From Bilabrum cf. latius (taxonomy: Eukaryota > Bigyra: Bicosoecida > Bigyra > Bicosoecida), in NCBI GenBank assembly GCA_965178125.1, contig OZ237771.1:124001-188000 (forward strand): a stretch of 64,000 nucleotides of DNA, read 5' to 3'. The position numbers were made by a program, and so were the translations under genes. The notes beneath the pieces were generated by a model. It saw only the letters and a list, made by a program, of their open reading frames with translations. It had not been told where the DNA came from and did not search any database. Numbering within the stretch: the first letter of the stretch is position 1; each line of letters begins with the position of its first letter. Shown one piece after another: positions 11,001-21,609 of the stretch.

Positions 11001-13798
11001 ATGTGGATGACCTGGTGGCCCCGCAGGAGGAACTCCAGGAGCAAGTCACGCACGGGCAGGCAGCAGGGCAAGGCAGCATGCAGAGAACGAGCCATCGGAA
11101 CTCCAGCGTTCTTCGCCGAGACATGCTGAGCACAGTGATATCCGAGCTGCAGCAGACACCGAGGGTGGGCCGGGATGGCTCGCAGTTCTGCTGCCTGATC
11201 GCAATCTCACGCTCCCCCATGGTAGTGGAAGAGCTCAAGAAAAACCTCAACTTTAGCATGACCTGGCACGGATGGAGTGCCACCGGCAAGGGCCCGAACA
11301 TTGCGGCCATCGGCAAGACTGTTCAGAACCAGTTCAGCAAGCGCGACTCAAAGGGTGAGCCTGAAGCTGGACCCTGGGAGATTTGCCATGCGTCACACCA
11401 GTTCTTTAAAGACTCTGATGTCTACATTCTGAGACCGTACTGGTCAGCAGAAAGCGGCGGAGACGTCATTGCCATCGGTGCGGTCCGACCCGGCACTATC
11501 ACTGCCAGCCAGTCAACGAAGGACGGCACGGCTCTGCCCGGAATTTCGTACAACCCGACCACCAGACTGCTCCGAGGCATCAAGAAGAGCTTTACGATGC
11601 CCAACACGCCCACTTTCTAGGTCAAGTCTGGCGATGTCATCGGGCTGATGCGGTCCGGCTCTAGGCTTGCTCTGCTGCGAGAGAGAGAAGGGCGGTTCCA
11701 TCACGCCTTCGACCTGTCAACCAACCTGACCGACCCTGACTGGCATATGTGCGTGTGGCTCAAAGGGGTCGCGAAGGCCAGCGCAAGGGTAGAGATGATG
11801 GGCGCCATGCCTCTGTCCTCTGTGCGAGCGAGCATTAGGCCAGCGGAAGTGTCGTTCGAATCGGAAGGAAACACCTCAGCGACCATATTCGTGGAGCAGG
11901 ATCAGATCGCCCAGGTTGTAACCACTGGCGGCGCTGCGGACGCCTCATGGCGAACACACACGATCCGTGGCGCCATGATGGGAGGCAACGGCCCATCGCA
12001 CCGGTATCTCGTAGATGTTCGTCTCCTTGACGTGGTGGCAGGGGCCAGTGATGTGGTGCTCGGAGTGGTTCCGACACTGAACATAGGGGCGGACCAATCG
12101 ACACGGCTTAGCAGCCCAGGGTTTGACCAGCGTCGACTGATAAAGCTATTCGGGGGCAGCATTGCTGGTTTGGAGGACTGCCCTTCGCGTCTCGACTTTG
12201 CTGCGCGTTGTGGCAGACCCGATGTTGCTGATTCGATTCAGGGACCCAGAACGAAGTGGATGCAGAGCCTGGAGTCCATTTTGAGGCAGGAGTGGGCCGA
12301 TGCCGTGCTCGAGGTGCACAAAGCCATTTGTCGCATGCCAGGTACTGACGGCATCGAGTCGCGGCAGCAGTACGCTAGGGTGTGCGACAGGGAAGATCTC
12401 TCGAATTGTATGACCAGGACTGCCAAGAGCGACTGGCCGGGTGAACTGCTGAAGTTGCGTACGGATGGCGTCAGACAGTTGTGGCCGCAGCTACGTGGGT
12501 CCCCCCACGATTTTTCCCCAGAAGAGTTGGGGCTAGACGACGTGTGGCCCTTTCCGCGGATCCGGCCTAGACAGGTGGACCTTTTCTTAGAAGCGTGCAA
12601 GTGGTACTTTGGCGGAGACACATACCTGCGCCATCCTGATGAGCTTCCAGCCTTCCAAGATCTCGCTGCGGCAGCCGGAGGTGATGCTGGTGCTGGTGCT
12701 GGTGCTGCTGCTGCTGGTGCTGCTGCTGCTGGTGCTGCTGCTGCTGGTGCTCCTGCTTCCGGAGCTGGTGATGATCGTGGGGCTGCACTTCTGCAGCTGG
12801 ATCTCGGAAAAGATGGCCCCACGAACCACATTGGTTCTGTGCAGCATTCAGGATGCGGGTACAAAGCCTTGGCTCACGAGCTCTGCTACGATGGGAAATC
12901 ACAGGCCCTGGACGGCTTCACGATGGCAGGCACGCCAGGATCCAAGTTGGCGATGGGGGACACGGTGCGCATGCTCGTGGACTTAGATTTTGACTCGGTT
13001 GGATTTGGCAGCATTTCGTTTGGGCGATGGAGGCCGGGTAGCTAGGCCACCGAATGGATGGGCCGTCTCTTCGCCGGCGCACTGCGCGATGGTGTTTTGT
13101 ACCAGGCAGCTGTCAGCTTGAGAGGCAGCAACGCAAGGGTGCAGTGCGTGCCGATTGCAATTACGGACAGGGATGCTCCTGCAGAGCCACTACTACCACG
13201 CCTTTGTCTAGGGCCAGCCGCTTGCATGCTGGCTACCAGCACTGATTTCAGCACAATCCACAAGCACGCAGCCGGGTCGGGGCCCACAGAATGGGTGACC
13301 GTGCGATACAGCCATAGGATGTCGTGGGGGGCTGAATATTATTACTGTCTCCAGATGCAGCACGTATCAGACGCTGCTGAAGTGGTGTTTGGCGTAGTGG
13401 ATGCAGATAACAACGAACTGCTGCCTGGTGATGGGGCCGAGGGGTCAACGAAACGGATTGGCTCTGGCGCCAGAACCGGTTGGGGGTACCACGTCGGGTA
13501 GCACAAGACATTCTCAGCCGGCACAACGGCTGACGTACCAGCGGGTCCGAGACCAGACGCCCAAGGTCGTATCGGCAAAGAGCTCGTCATGCGTGTCGAC
13601 CTCGGGACAGTCCCGAACCAACCACCCCACCCGGGTAGCATCTCGTACGGTTGGAAAGACCCTGGCAACCCAATGATCCAGTGGATGACAGCGCAGCCTA
13701 TTCTCTCAAGAGCTATCGTCACAGGTACTAAGGCCCCTTGCGTGGTCGTGTCGATCAAGACCCAAGGCGACCGCGTAAGATTAAAGCTTCTAGATTGA
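8072..13798 (+). CDS. giant AAA+ ATPase / SPRY-like protein (about 1908 aa)
   Basis: One frame runs from ATG 8072 to TGA 13796-13798 through seven TAG codons (8477, 10031, 10583, 10856, 11618, 13043, 13499). Residues about 153-300 are eight 18-aa Gly/Pro/Gln repeats. An AAA+ module follows: Walker A GPPGSGKTT near residue 628, then a TAG codon, Walker B AIFFDEID near 688, a sensor-like GTTN and a RPGR arginine-finger motif near 735-750. The C-terminal 1100 residues contain repeated SPRY/B30.2-like stretches (VKSGDVIGL, GDTVRMLVDLDFDSV, GWGYH) and an Ala/Gly tract at 12682-12765. An AAA+ unfoldase or remodeller tied to ligand-binding SPRY-like domains is my inference. I recognise no described family with this architecture. 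Its neighbour is the divergent glycine-zipper gene. Confidence 0.75.
8530..8975. repeat. 54-bp coding minisatellite (8 copies) in the AAA+ gene
   Basis: Eight almost identical 54-bp units (18 codons, SGAKGSGPGPQWQGAAGG) are in frame with the AAA+ protein, upstream of the ATPase module. They form a flexible linker and differ only at isolated bases. Long open frames in all other phases here are artefacts of the repeat. Confidence 0.95.
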
Positions 13799-14093
13799 CA
13801 ACTTATTTCAGTTGATGCATTGTGCCAAGACTACCTTTTATTATCCTTACCAATGTAGAAGGTTATAAATTCATACACCCAGTTAGTTAGGAAAATCCAT
13901 CTTGGCCTTAAGCATCCGATGCTTTTCGAAACCTTACGGTGCTTTTCGGATTAAACTACACCCCTGACCGTGCACGTCATTTGTGATATAGCTGTATCCA
14001 TACCATAGATGTGGTAAAGCGCTGTGCTATGGTCCTGCCTGCTTTGAAAGCAGCGCCGCACGCCGCAAGCAAACTCCATGGAATCTGCTTCGT
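13799..14093. other. intergenic, no feature seen
   Basis: This stretch follows the giant AAA+ gene. I see no gene, repeat or RNA in it. Confidence 0.5.
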
Positions 14094-14730
14094 TGGTGAG
14101 GCCAGCAAGGTCTCTGAGATTGAGGTCGCGCGGTGGGCGCAGGACCCGTTCGAGGTGCAGGAGCAGATGCGACGTAGCGATGCGGAGGAGTGAGAGAGAG
14201 AGAGAAAGCGGCTAGGGATGCAGACCAGGAGCGGCGGCGACGCGGGGTGGGCAACGGATGGAAAGGGGGGTGGTGTGGGTGAAGCAGAGAGAGAGGGCGA
14301 GGGATCGGGGGGGGGGAGGGGGGCGGAAGGAGAGGGCGAGGGATGGGGGGGGGTCGGGGTGGGGGCAGAGCAGAGAGAGAGGGCGAGGGATGGGGGGGGG
14401 GAGGGGGGCGGAGCAGAGAGAGAAGGCGATAGATGGGCGGGGGGGGCAAAGCAGGGAGGAGGGGGGGGGACGGCGGTTCACCAAGTGGGGAGGAATTAGT
14501 GGAGGAGAAGATGAGTGGTGGGGTCATCGGGTTGATATGGCGGATAGAAAGGGGGAGGCATAGGCCGGGCAGGTGGGGGTTTGGGCATGTGGGGGACGAG
14601 TGACTCGGATCAGGGGGGATCGGATCACCCTACCACATGCGGACGTGGAAGTTGAGAGGTCACAATTAGACTCGAGCGGCAATCAAGCCGCGTGCTATTC
14701 GGGCGCTGAGGGGCAGCGCTCGCCAGTTTT
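14094..14730. repeat. right flanking repeat of the gene pair, with a G-rich low-complexity insert
   Basis: The same three patches as at 3890-4195 occur in direct orientation. Between them lies an expanded purine tract at about 14190-14470 made of GAGAGA and poly-G runs. Open frames here are low-complexity artefacts. Confidence 0.75.
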
Positions 14731-14869
14731 TGCTTTATTAACCTCTTGCTCTATGATATGGTTTCAAGTCAGGCATCATAGCAGCGCACTGAGCGCGCTG
14801 AACGTTGTAATCTCATGCCACCATGACAGCCCAAAAAAGCGGCGAGAGGCCTGAGGCACGGAAATGGGC

Positions 14870-15537
14870 GGTGAGTGGAGCACTGCATGGCAGCGGAGGC
14901 TGCCTTGCTGATGGCGGGGGCGTGTTTTCTGACCGTGAATGAAGAGGCTGGGCAAGGGCTTGGTCGCAGGCTTGCGTAGACGGAGCTGACCAGGTCAGGC
15001 TTGTGCGAAGGCGAGGGTTCATGTTTAGCCCTTTTTTTATAATACGAGCGGGGTGCTGGCGGGGTGATGCAATCAAAAATTTGACTGCGAGTGTCAACCG
15101 GATGACTCTCCAATCTGATTGCAGGCCACAAACATGGCATGCGACCATCAAGGCGGATGCGACCACGAGTGCAGCATGACACGGGGGATGCACGATCCCG
15201 GCTTGTCATTTCTATCGGAGGGTTAACCCAAGCATAGTACTTGGATTGACCACAACAAGTAAACACAAAAAATGAGAGAGCGGACATCGCGACACAAGGT
15301 ACCCGCGGCACCCCGGAGAACCGAGATACCGCGCAGCGCCCTGGCCAGCCGAGAAGAAAGCCACATACGGGTACCGATCCCGCACCAGCACCAAGTGGTG
15401 CACATACGGGATCAAACACCCGAAGCCAAAGACCCGGTGATGTCCGCAAACGGTTGAAATTCCATGTATTCGAAGTGCATGCTTTGCTATCCCTGATACA
15501 GTTTCTTCAGCCTCCACCAGGCACATGCCAATAATCT
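14870..15537. repeat. host segmental repeat, block A copy 2, broken by the provirus
   Basis: This block is homologous to 1641-2335 (long near-identical run at 15115-15185). It ends at the left provirus boundary with target sequence AATCT at 15533-15537. The homology resumes on the far side of the provirus at 36796 as block B. Confidence 0.85.
15533..15537. other. target-site duplication, left copy (AATCT)
   Basis: AATCT directly precedes the C10 tip of the left inverted repeat and recurs at 36791-36795 after the G10 tip. A 5-6 bp duplication is typical of rve-integrase insertion. Confidence 0.85.
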
Positions 15538-16020
15538 CCCCCCCCCCGTGTCGGCTATGCCTCGCACTAATAATTTGTTATCTATCGATAAATTATTATC
15601 TCAATATCACAAATTTCGCTCCGCTTCATTTGCTCTTGACAATTTCAGTAGAGATAAAAAGAAAGAAAATCAATAATAAGAATTATTAAATAGAGGAGAG
15701 GGAGGAGGGAGTGCATGTTTAGAATTAAAATATATTTTAGTATCAAAAAAAAAAAAATTATTAATAAATATATACATAGAGAGAGAGTTTCAAAAAAATT
15801 TCCGTACGAGGTTCTCCCTTTCCCTAAGTAAAAATCAGATAGTAAAAAGTGATAGTAGAGCTTAATAAGTAAAACAAAAAATAGAAAACATGGGGGAGTT
15901 ACAAACAAAAAGTGAAGACATCTACAATTTGGAATATTTCATTCAGGTTACTCACATGATGGTTAAGCGAAATTTGATATAAGAAATATATTAAATTTTG
16001 CGAGTATGTCATGTTTTAAT
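15538..16020. repeat. left terminal inverted repeat (483 bp)
   Basis: Its reverse complement occurs at 36308-36790 with the same length. Sequence identity ends at GTCATGTTTTAAT. The tip is CCCCCCCCCCGTGTCGGC. Apparent identity along the full length suggests recent insertion or ongoing conversion. An 87-codon open frame occurs in both copies but is biased Phe/Leu/Ile noise. Confidence 0.95.
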
Positions 16021-16040
16021 GTTTCTAGAATTTTAACTAT

Positions 16041-16076
16041 TCTAAAAACACTTAAAGAATATTATATAATATATAC
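16041..16076 (+). promoter_or_regulatory. putative promoter of the replication block
   Basis: TCTAAAAACACTTAAAG is followed by a TATATAAT box, 10 bp before the helicase ATG. The same TCTAAAAACACTTAAA string precedes the zinc-finger gene at 21001, and a related CTTAAAACTACTTAAAG precedes the polymerase gene near 19095. Confidence 0.6.
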
Positions 16077-16085
16077 TTATACAGT

Positions 16086-18038
16086 ATGACCTCACAAATT
16101 ACAGATTTTTTCGTCAACTCTAAAATTAAACTAATTTCAGAATCTCTAAATTATTCAGATATAGACCCTAACGATATTACAACAGCTAGACTAAGTATAT
16201 TAATAGTTGATTTCATGCCTCAAATGTATGCAGACGGTAGTAATTTCCTAATGTATGACTCAAAACGGGGGGTTTGGTTTTCAGTTTATGCTAAAGATGC
16301 CAAACTCTATAAAATTATTATGATGTCTTTAAACAATATCATTGAAAAGAAACTAAAACAAATAGAAAAGAGTTTCAAAGAATTATCAACTCAACTAAAA
16401 AACCTAAAATTAGAAGACAAAGAGGAAAAGCCAAAAATTGAATCTCAAATGACAAGACTTTTAAAAAGCAAAAAAAATATAATGTCAACATCAAAAATAT
16501 ACTTATCTAATAGGTTTATTACTGATTTGTGTACAATGATTTTAAACAATTGTTCAAGTGCATAGGAAATTTATCGTAGAAATCAAACCAAAAACAAATT
16601 CAGAATATTCTATAAAAATAAAAAATTAGTAGACATTTCAAATGGTAAAATATACAAGACTAAACCTATTTCGTCTTGCCTATCTAGAATCCCTTATAAA
16701 TTTCTAGGTTTTGATGCACCAACCCCAAACGCTGATAATTTCATTTTACAACTAGCAAACAATAACGCCGAAAGAGCAGAATGCATAAAATCAGTTCTCG
16801 GATATTCGATCACAAATCTTAATGATGCAAAAAAAATGTTTGTATTTTACGGTAAAGAGGGGAATAATGGAAAATCAGTATTAATGAATCTAATGGAGTC
16901 AATCCTAAAAGAAAAATGTAAGCCAATTTCTAAAGAATTACTTATTGAATGTAAATCATCAACAGCAACAGCAAACCCTGAACTATTAACCTTAAGAAAT
17001 GTAACACTTGGCGTGTTGAGTGAGTTAAAAGATAATGAAAAATTAAATGAAACCGTATTTAAAAGTATCACGGGTGGTGATGTTTTAACAGCTCGTCAAC
17101 TTTATAGTAATAAAGTGGAGAGTTTTGATTTAGTAATGAAAATTATTTTACATTCTAATAAACCCGTATATATTGATATGAAAGACAAAGCGAGTGTTAA
17201 TCGCATGTATGTTATATATTTTGATGCGGAATTCGTAGACAATCCAACAGAAGAACATCACTTTAAGAAAGATTCGCTATTTCTTAAAAAGTTTATTAAA
17301 AATCACGGCGATGAATTCTTTACAATGCTTGTAAAATATGCCAGACAATACCTAAACGAAGGAATAATAATAAATAATGCGGTAAAAGAAGACACTGAAA
17401 GATATTTAAATATGATTGACCCAGTTCATCAATTTATAAACTCAACTTATGAAGAATCCGACAATAATATTGAATATTTTAATGATATATGGGGAGATTT
17501 TAAATAGTATTGTACAGAGAAAGGAATGCCATTCACTCATCAAAACCAACAAAAAACTAAATTATTACAATATTTAAGTAAGAATTATAAGAAGATAAAG
17601 CAAGTAAATAAACTACGAAGAGGGGATACAACTGCTTTTAAAGGAATAAGAAATATCAACAATATTGAAGATGAAGAGTTTGGGTTTGATGAGATAGAAG
17701 ACAACGATATAACACTTTGTCAAAATATAGGAAGAATTTATAAATCATATTACTTTGACCCTAAAGGGTTTACATCTATCAAAGAACTAAAAGAAGAGTT
17801 TCACGATATAAGCGATATTAGTAAGTTATTAAAAAATATGAATATTCCAGAAATTAAAAGGTCTATTATGGGGTTTAGATTATCTAAGTTTGAACCAAAA
17901 GAAGAACCAAAAGAAGAACCAAAAGAAGAACCCAAAACCAAACCCAAAACCAAAAACAAACCAAAAATGAAATCCAAAAAAGAAGATAAAGCTCCTCTTT
18001 TAGATGAATTTACAGATTGTAATTGTGAATCATTTTAA
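16086..18038 (+). CDS. D5-like SF3 helicase (primase-helicase), 650 aa
   Basis: The frame runs from ATG 16086 to TAA 18036-18038 with TAG at 16563 and 17505. The Walker A of viral SF3 helicases is at residue about 255 (FYGKEGNNGKSVLMN), followed by typical B/C-motif context (GVLSELKD, FKSITGGD, LHSNKPV). The N-terminal 200 residues show no clear archaeo-eukaryotic primase motif. The C-terminus ends in a Lys/Glu/Pro repeat. The TAG at 17505 lies in WGDFK-x-YCTEKG, where D5 relatives carry polar residues. Replicative helicases of this type unwind viral DNA. The 3' end overlaps the convergent integrase gene by 9 bp. Confidence 0.9.
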
Positions 18039-19040
18039 TTTTTTGAATTCCTTCCAATTATCAATTAAATTAGAAAAATCTTTTTCAATTTTCTTTTTAG
18101 GTTCTGAGGTCCAGTCTTTTTTATTTGGATAGTCTTTCCATTCAATTATATATTTATCACCCTTTTCTCCTCTAATTCGTAGAGGATAAAATTCGTCTTT
18201 TTCTCTTTTTATTGTTGTAGGTTTTAATTCGTCCCTTGTATATAAAGTATTTAATTCTCTAATATAATAAAATGGCGGTTTATCACTAAAGAACCTTATA
18301 CCGTCAATATTATAAACTTGTGGACTATATCTGATATCTCCTACTCTGAATTTATCGCCTAGTTTTTTCCCAGTAATTGGGTCAATAGGATACTCTAATT
18401 TAACTCTAACTGATGAATTTACATCTAATAATTTACAACCAGACTTAGGACATTTAACAGGTTTTAATGTAGTAAATTCTTGTAATAGATTCTTAACTTT
18501 TGGTTTTTTATCTCGTTTCCTATTCAGATATTGTATTAATGGTCTAACATTTGAAACCCATTCTTTATTTCGTTTGCCAGTAGATAGTTCTTTTTCAGTC
18601 ATTAACATATTTAAATATTTACCTAAACTTTGGTTAGCTCTTTCAACTACAGCCATCTATTGTTTTCTTCCTACTTTAGCAACATTTAATATAATAGCCT
18701 CAGATTCAACAAATTTTTTAAAATCCCCTTTGAATTCTGAACCACTATCTACAGTAAGTAAGGTAGGACTCTAAAGTATATTTCTTTTCAATATTTTTTT
18801 ATAAGCATCTCTAACAGTTGACGAATTTTTATTCTTGATAGGTTCAGCATCTATTAACCTAGTCCCAATATCAGCAAAAACTAATAAATATTTATTCTTT
18901 GTTGGGTCAGTAGGCAAAAATAATAAATCAGCTTGTTGTCTTTGAAATGGTTGAATAGGGTAATTATAACTTCCGTATTGTTTTTTCAATCTATTCGGTT
19001 CTACTAATTCATTATAGAGTTTAGATGGTTTAAAAGACAT
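18030..19040 (-). CDS. rve-family (DDE) integrase with chromodomain, 336 aa
   Basis: The frame starts at ATG 19040 (an upstream TTG is not needed), ends TGA 18030, and has TAG at 18771 and 18657. Catalytic pattern: Asp in QQADLLFL, Asp in LLTVDSGSEF, and Glu in MAVVERANQSL, the last directly after a TAG codon. The C-terminus (YIIEWKDYP...DWTSEP) is a chromodomain, as in mavirus and polinton integrases, where it may steer integration to chromatin. The enzyme would produce the observed 5-bp target duplication. It is divergent from pPolB with a 93-bp shared promoter region. Confidence 0.93.
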
Positions 19041-19133
19041 TATATAATACAATACGAAAATTATTTACTCGTTGTTTTTGGAATAGTAAAAAATCTTAAA
19101 ACTACTTAAAGAAATTAGAATAATATAATATAT
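19041..19133. promoter_or_regulatory. divergent promoter region, integrase / DNA polymerase
   Basis: The 93 AT-rich bases contain CTTAAAACTACTTAAAG and TATAATATATATG before the polymerase, and a TATATAATG box directly at the integrase start. The CACTTAAA-like motif matches the copies before the helicase and zinc-finger genes. Confidence 0.5.
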
Positions 19134-20996
19134 ATGCAGGATAAAATAAAGAAGAATATCAAGCTTTATAAAACTAAAAAGATAATGAATGGTAAGAATG
19201 TCAAAACCACAGCTCATCTAGTAGAAGGTAAAAAAGGATGGACCATAGAAGATATTAAAAAAGTAGGTAAACTGATATCTGAAAAGTATAAAGCAAATAA
19301 GAAAATATTAAATGTAACCCTTCAATTTAATGACATGTCAAAAGCTACAAGGTCAACGATGATATATGATAATTCGTTATATAGTGATTTAGTTACTGAT
19401 GATTGGGATTCTGTTAATGTTCCTACTCCTTACGACGGATACGATAATAACTTAACAGATGATCTAATGCCTATTAATGGATTTCAATATATTAGGTTTG
19501 ATGTGATAGAATATATTCCATAGAAAGGAGGAAACAGTAAAAAAAATGATTGTTTGTATTTCTGTTTACGGGATGCTTTCGGAGGTCGTGAATATTTACC
19601 TAAGTCTTGGAACGCAGGAAATAAGATAAGAAGACAGCTAAATCTACCTCAAAATTGTAAGATTGAAACAAAGCATTTATAGGCTATTTCAAACGCACTT
19701 AAAACTAATATCCATTTAACGGGTGATGTGGTAAATGTTTATACAGCAAATACTAAAACTCATAGAAATATACACTTAGAAATCAAAAATGAACATTATA
19801 CTTTAAAACCAACTCAAAAGTTTAATAAAAAGGTTCAATATAATAAATGTTTAAAAGTAGCACAAAAAAAGAATAAAACTATTTACTGCTACGATGGAAA
19901 AGAAATATCAGAAATTGACAAACTTAATAAATTTAGATATCATATTTGTAATTCTGAAGATGATATTAAAGAATTTTATAAAGAAAAAATAGAACTTTAG
20001 AAGAAAATGCAAAAAGCAGGAAAGAAACATAATATTTTTTATTGTGACCCTGTAGCTTATATGAACTATAACACCTTAACTTTATAGAATTTCAAGTATT
20101 ATTGTCAATCCTTTGATTATCCCGCAAATATTGACCCTTGCGAATTTAAATATATAGAACTTTCAACGAGTGGAGATATTTATTATTGTAAAAAAAGGAA
20201 TATCACACTTAAGAAAGCTTATAAATATGATATTAACAGCTTATATCCTTCATTAATGGCTAGTATATACTCAGTTTTTCCTATTGGTAAGCCAACTTAT
20301 CACATGATTAAAACATTACCTAATAAATTTTGTTCTTTTGGATTATATAAATGTAAGATAGAGCAAGGAAAAGCAGACCTAGAATTATTTAAAATTATTA
20401 GAAAAAATCATTTTTATTGGTATACTCATATTGACATTAACGATTTAACTAAATACGGTTTTAAATTTACACTTATTAAAGATGAAACAAATCATATATC
20501 TTATTCTGATGTTGTAAAGGGTTCTCATGTATTTGAGCCATTCGTTAATGCCCTTTATAAAGCTAAACAAGATAAAAGCGATGAAGCAATATCAGATAAT
20601 TTTAAGAGTATTCTTAATTTACTATGGGGAACTTTAAGCGAAAAGAGACTAAGAAGAGTTACAAGGAAGAACTTAGATAATATGGATATGTTCCCTGAGA
20701 TGGAGAATATAATTGAATTGAACGAGGATAAATTAATACATTTTGACACACAAAAACCATATTTTAATAATTGGGCTAGAATCAAACCATTTTTAAAAGC
20801 ATATTCAAGAAGAGCCATTTTAAAGGTCATCACTAAAAACGAATTATATAAGCATATTTATCACATTAGGGTAGATTCTCTAATTTCAGATATTCCTTTA
20901 GATATTCCCATTAGCAATAAATTAGGAGAGTGGAAAATAGAACATGAGGGAGAAATAGAAATAATTCATACAAATAAAGTTGTGCCCAAATATTGA
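19134..20996 (+). CDS. family B DNA polymerase, protein-primed type (pPolB), 620 aa
   Basis: The frame runs from ATG 19134 to TGA 20994-20996, with TAG at 19521, 19680, 19998 and 20085. Motif A (DINSLYPSLM) lies near residue 365, motif B (KSILNLLWGTLSEK) near 490, and motif C is degenerate (HIRVDSLIS) near 574. No exonuclease motifs are evident. Residues about 135-200 (DCLYFCLRDAFGG onward) resemble the OTU-like/Cys-containing N-terminal region found on some viral PolBs. This is tentative. The short length matches mavirus-type pPolB. It would replicate the linear genome, primed by a terminal protein. Confidence 0.9.
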
Positions 20997-21000
20997 TAAT

Positions 21001-21030
21001 TCTAAAAACACTTAAAAAAAGAATATATAT
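21001..21030 (+). promoter_or_regulatory. putative promoter, zinc-finger gene
   Basis: TCTAAAAACACTTAAA followed by GAATATATAT lies 7 bp before ATG 21038. It repeats the element at 16041 almost exactly. Confidence 0.6.
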
Positions 21031-21037
21031 AAATAGT

Positions 21038-21343
21038 ATGCCTGATAGAAAAGAATATTTCAAAAAATACCGTAAAGAAAATAAAGAAAGATTAAAAGAA
21101 TTACATAATCAAAGTTATACATGTGAGATTTGCGGTAAAGAAGTAAAAAAATACAATAAAGCCAAACATGAGAAATCCATTATCCATCTACACAGTAAAG
21201 CCAAAAAATAGGGATTAACACCAGATGAAAAAACTAATTTAATTAAAGCTTATAAAAAAGTTATAGGTGGATTAACAAAACAAGTAGAAGAACAAACTCA
21301 AAATTTACAATTTGTTGAAGAGTTATAATGTCCATAAATTATA
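21038..21343 (+). CDS. small C2H2-type zinc-finger protein (101 aa)
   Basis: ATG 21038 to TAA 21341-21343 with TAG at 21209. The N-terminal 30 residues are strongly basic (RKEYFKKYRKENKERL). A CEICGKEVKKYNKAKHEKS segment continues to a second His, giving a C2H2 finger. It probably binds nucleic acid. The position after pPolB and the shared promoter string suggest replication or transcription control. Confidence 0.75.
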
Positions 21344-21368
21344 AAAACATTCTAATATAATTATATAA

Positions 21369-21587
21369 ATGAAACTCATTGATATAATTAAGAATAGAAA
21401 GTCTTTATTAGAATCAAAAGAAAAACGCCTTAGAAAGAGAATCAAAGATATGAAAAACCACAAAAAGGAAATTAAGGAATTAAAACAAGAAATTAAATGT
21501 TTAGAGAAAATGAACAAACTAGAAAGAAAACTAAAATATTCAAATCTTCCCGTTGTTGTTGAAGCATCAGAAGAAAATAGCGAATGA
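21369..21587 (+). CDS. small coiled-coil protein (72 aa)
   Basis: ATG 21369 to TGA 21585-21587. The middle is an uninterrupted Lys/Glu/Leu heptad pattern (EIKELKQEIKCLEKMNKLE), so a short coiled coil is expected. It has its own AT-rich leader (TCTAATATAATTATATAA). The function is not recognised. Confidence 0.65.
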   Translation: MKLIDIIKNRKSLLESKEKRLRKRIKDMKNHKKEIKELKQEIKCLEKMNKLERKLKYSNLPVVVEASEENSE

Positions 21588-21609
21588 TATTTTATTAATA
21601 TATATTATA

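Noticed and set aside
4350-13798. Pseudogenes riddled with stop codons
   Set aside because: All interruptions are TAG and none TAA or TGA, over more than 3000 codons, with no frameshift; decay would produce all three stops.
14190-14563. Gly/Glu/Arg-rich and Pro-rich frames over the purine tract
   Set aside because: Simple-sequence translation without other evidence of coding.
15645-15908. 87-codon open frame present identically in both inverted repeats (also 36420-36683)
   Set aside because: Biased Phe/Leu/Ile composition from AT-rich purine/pyrimidine tracts; duplicated only because the repeats are identical; no motif or promoter.
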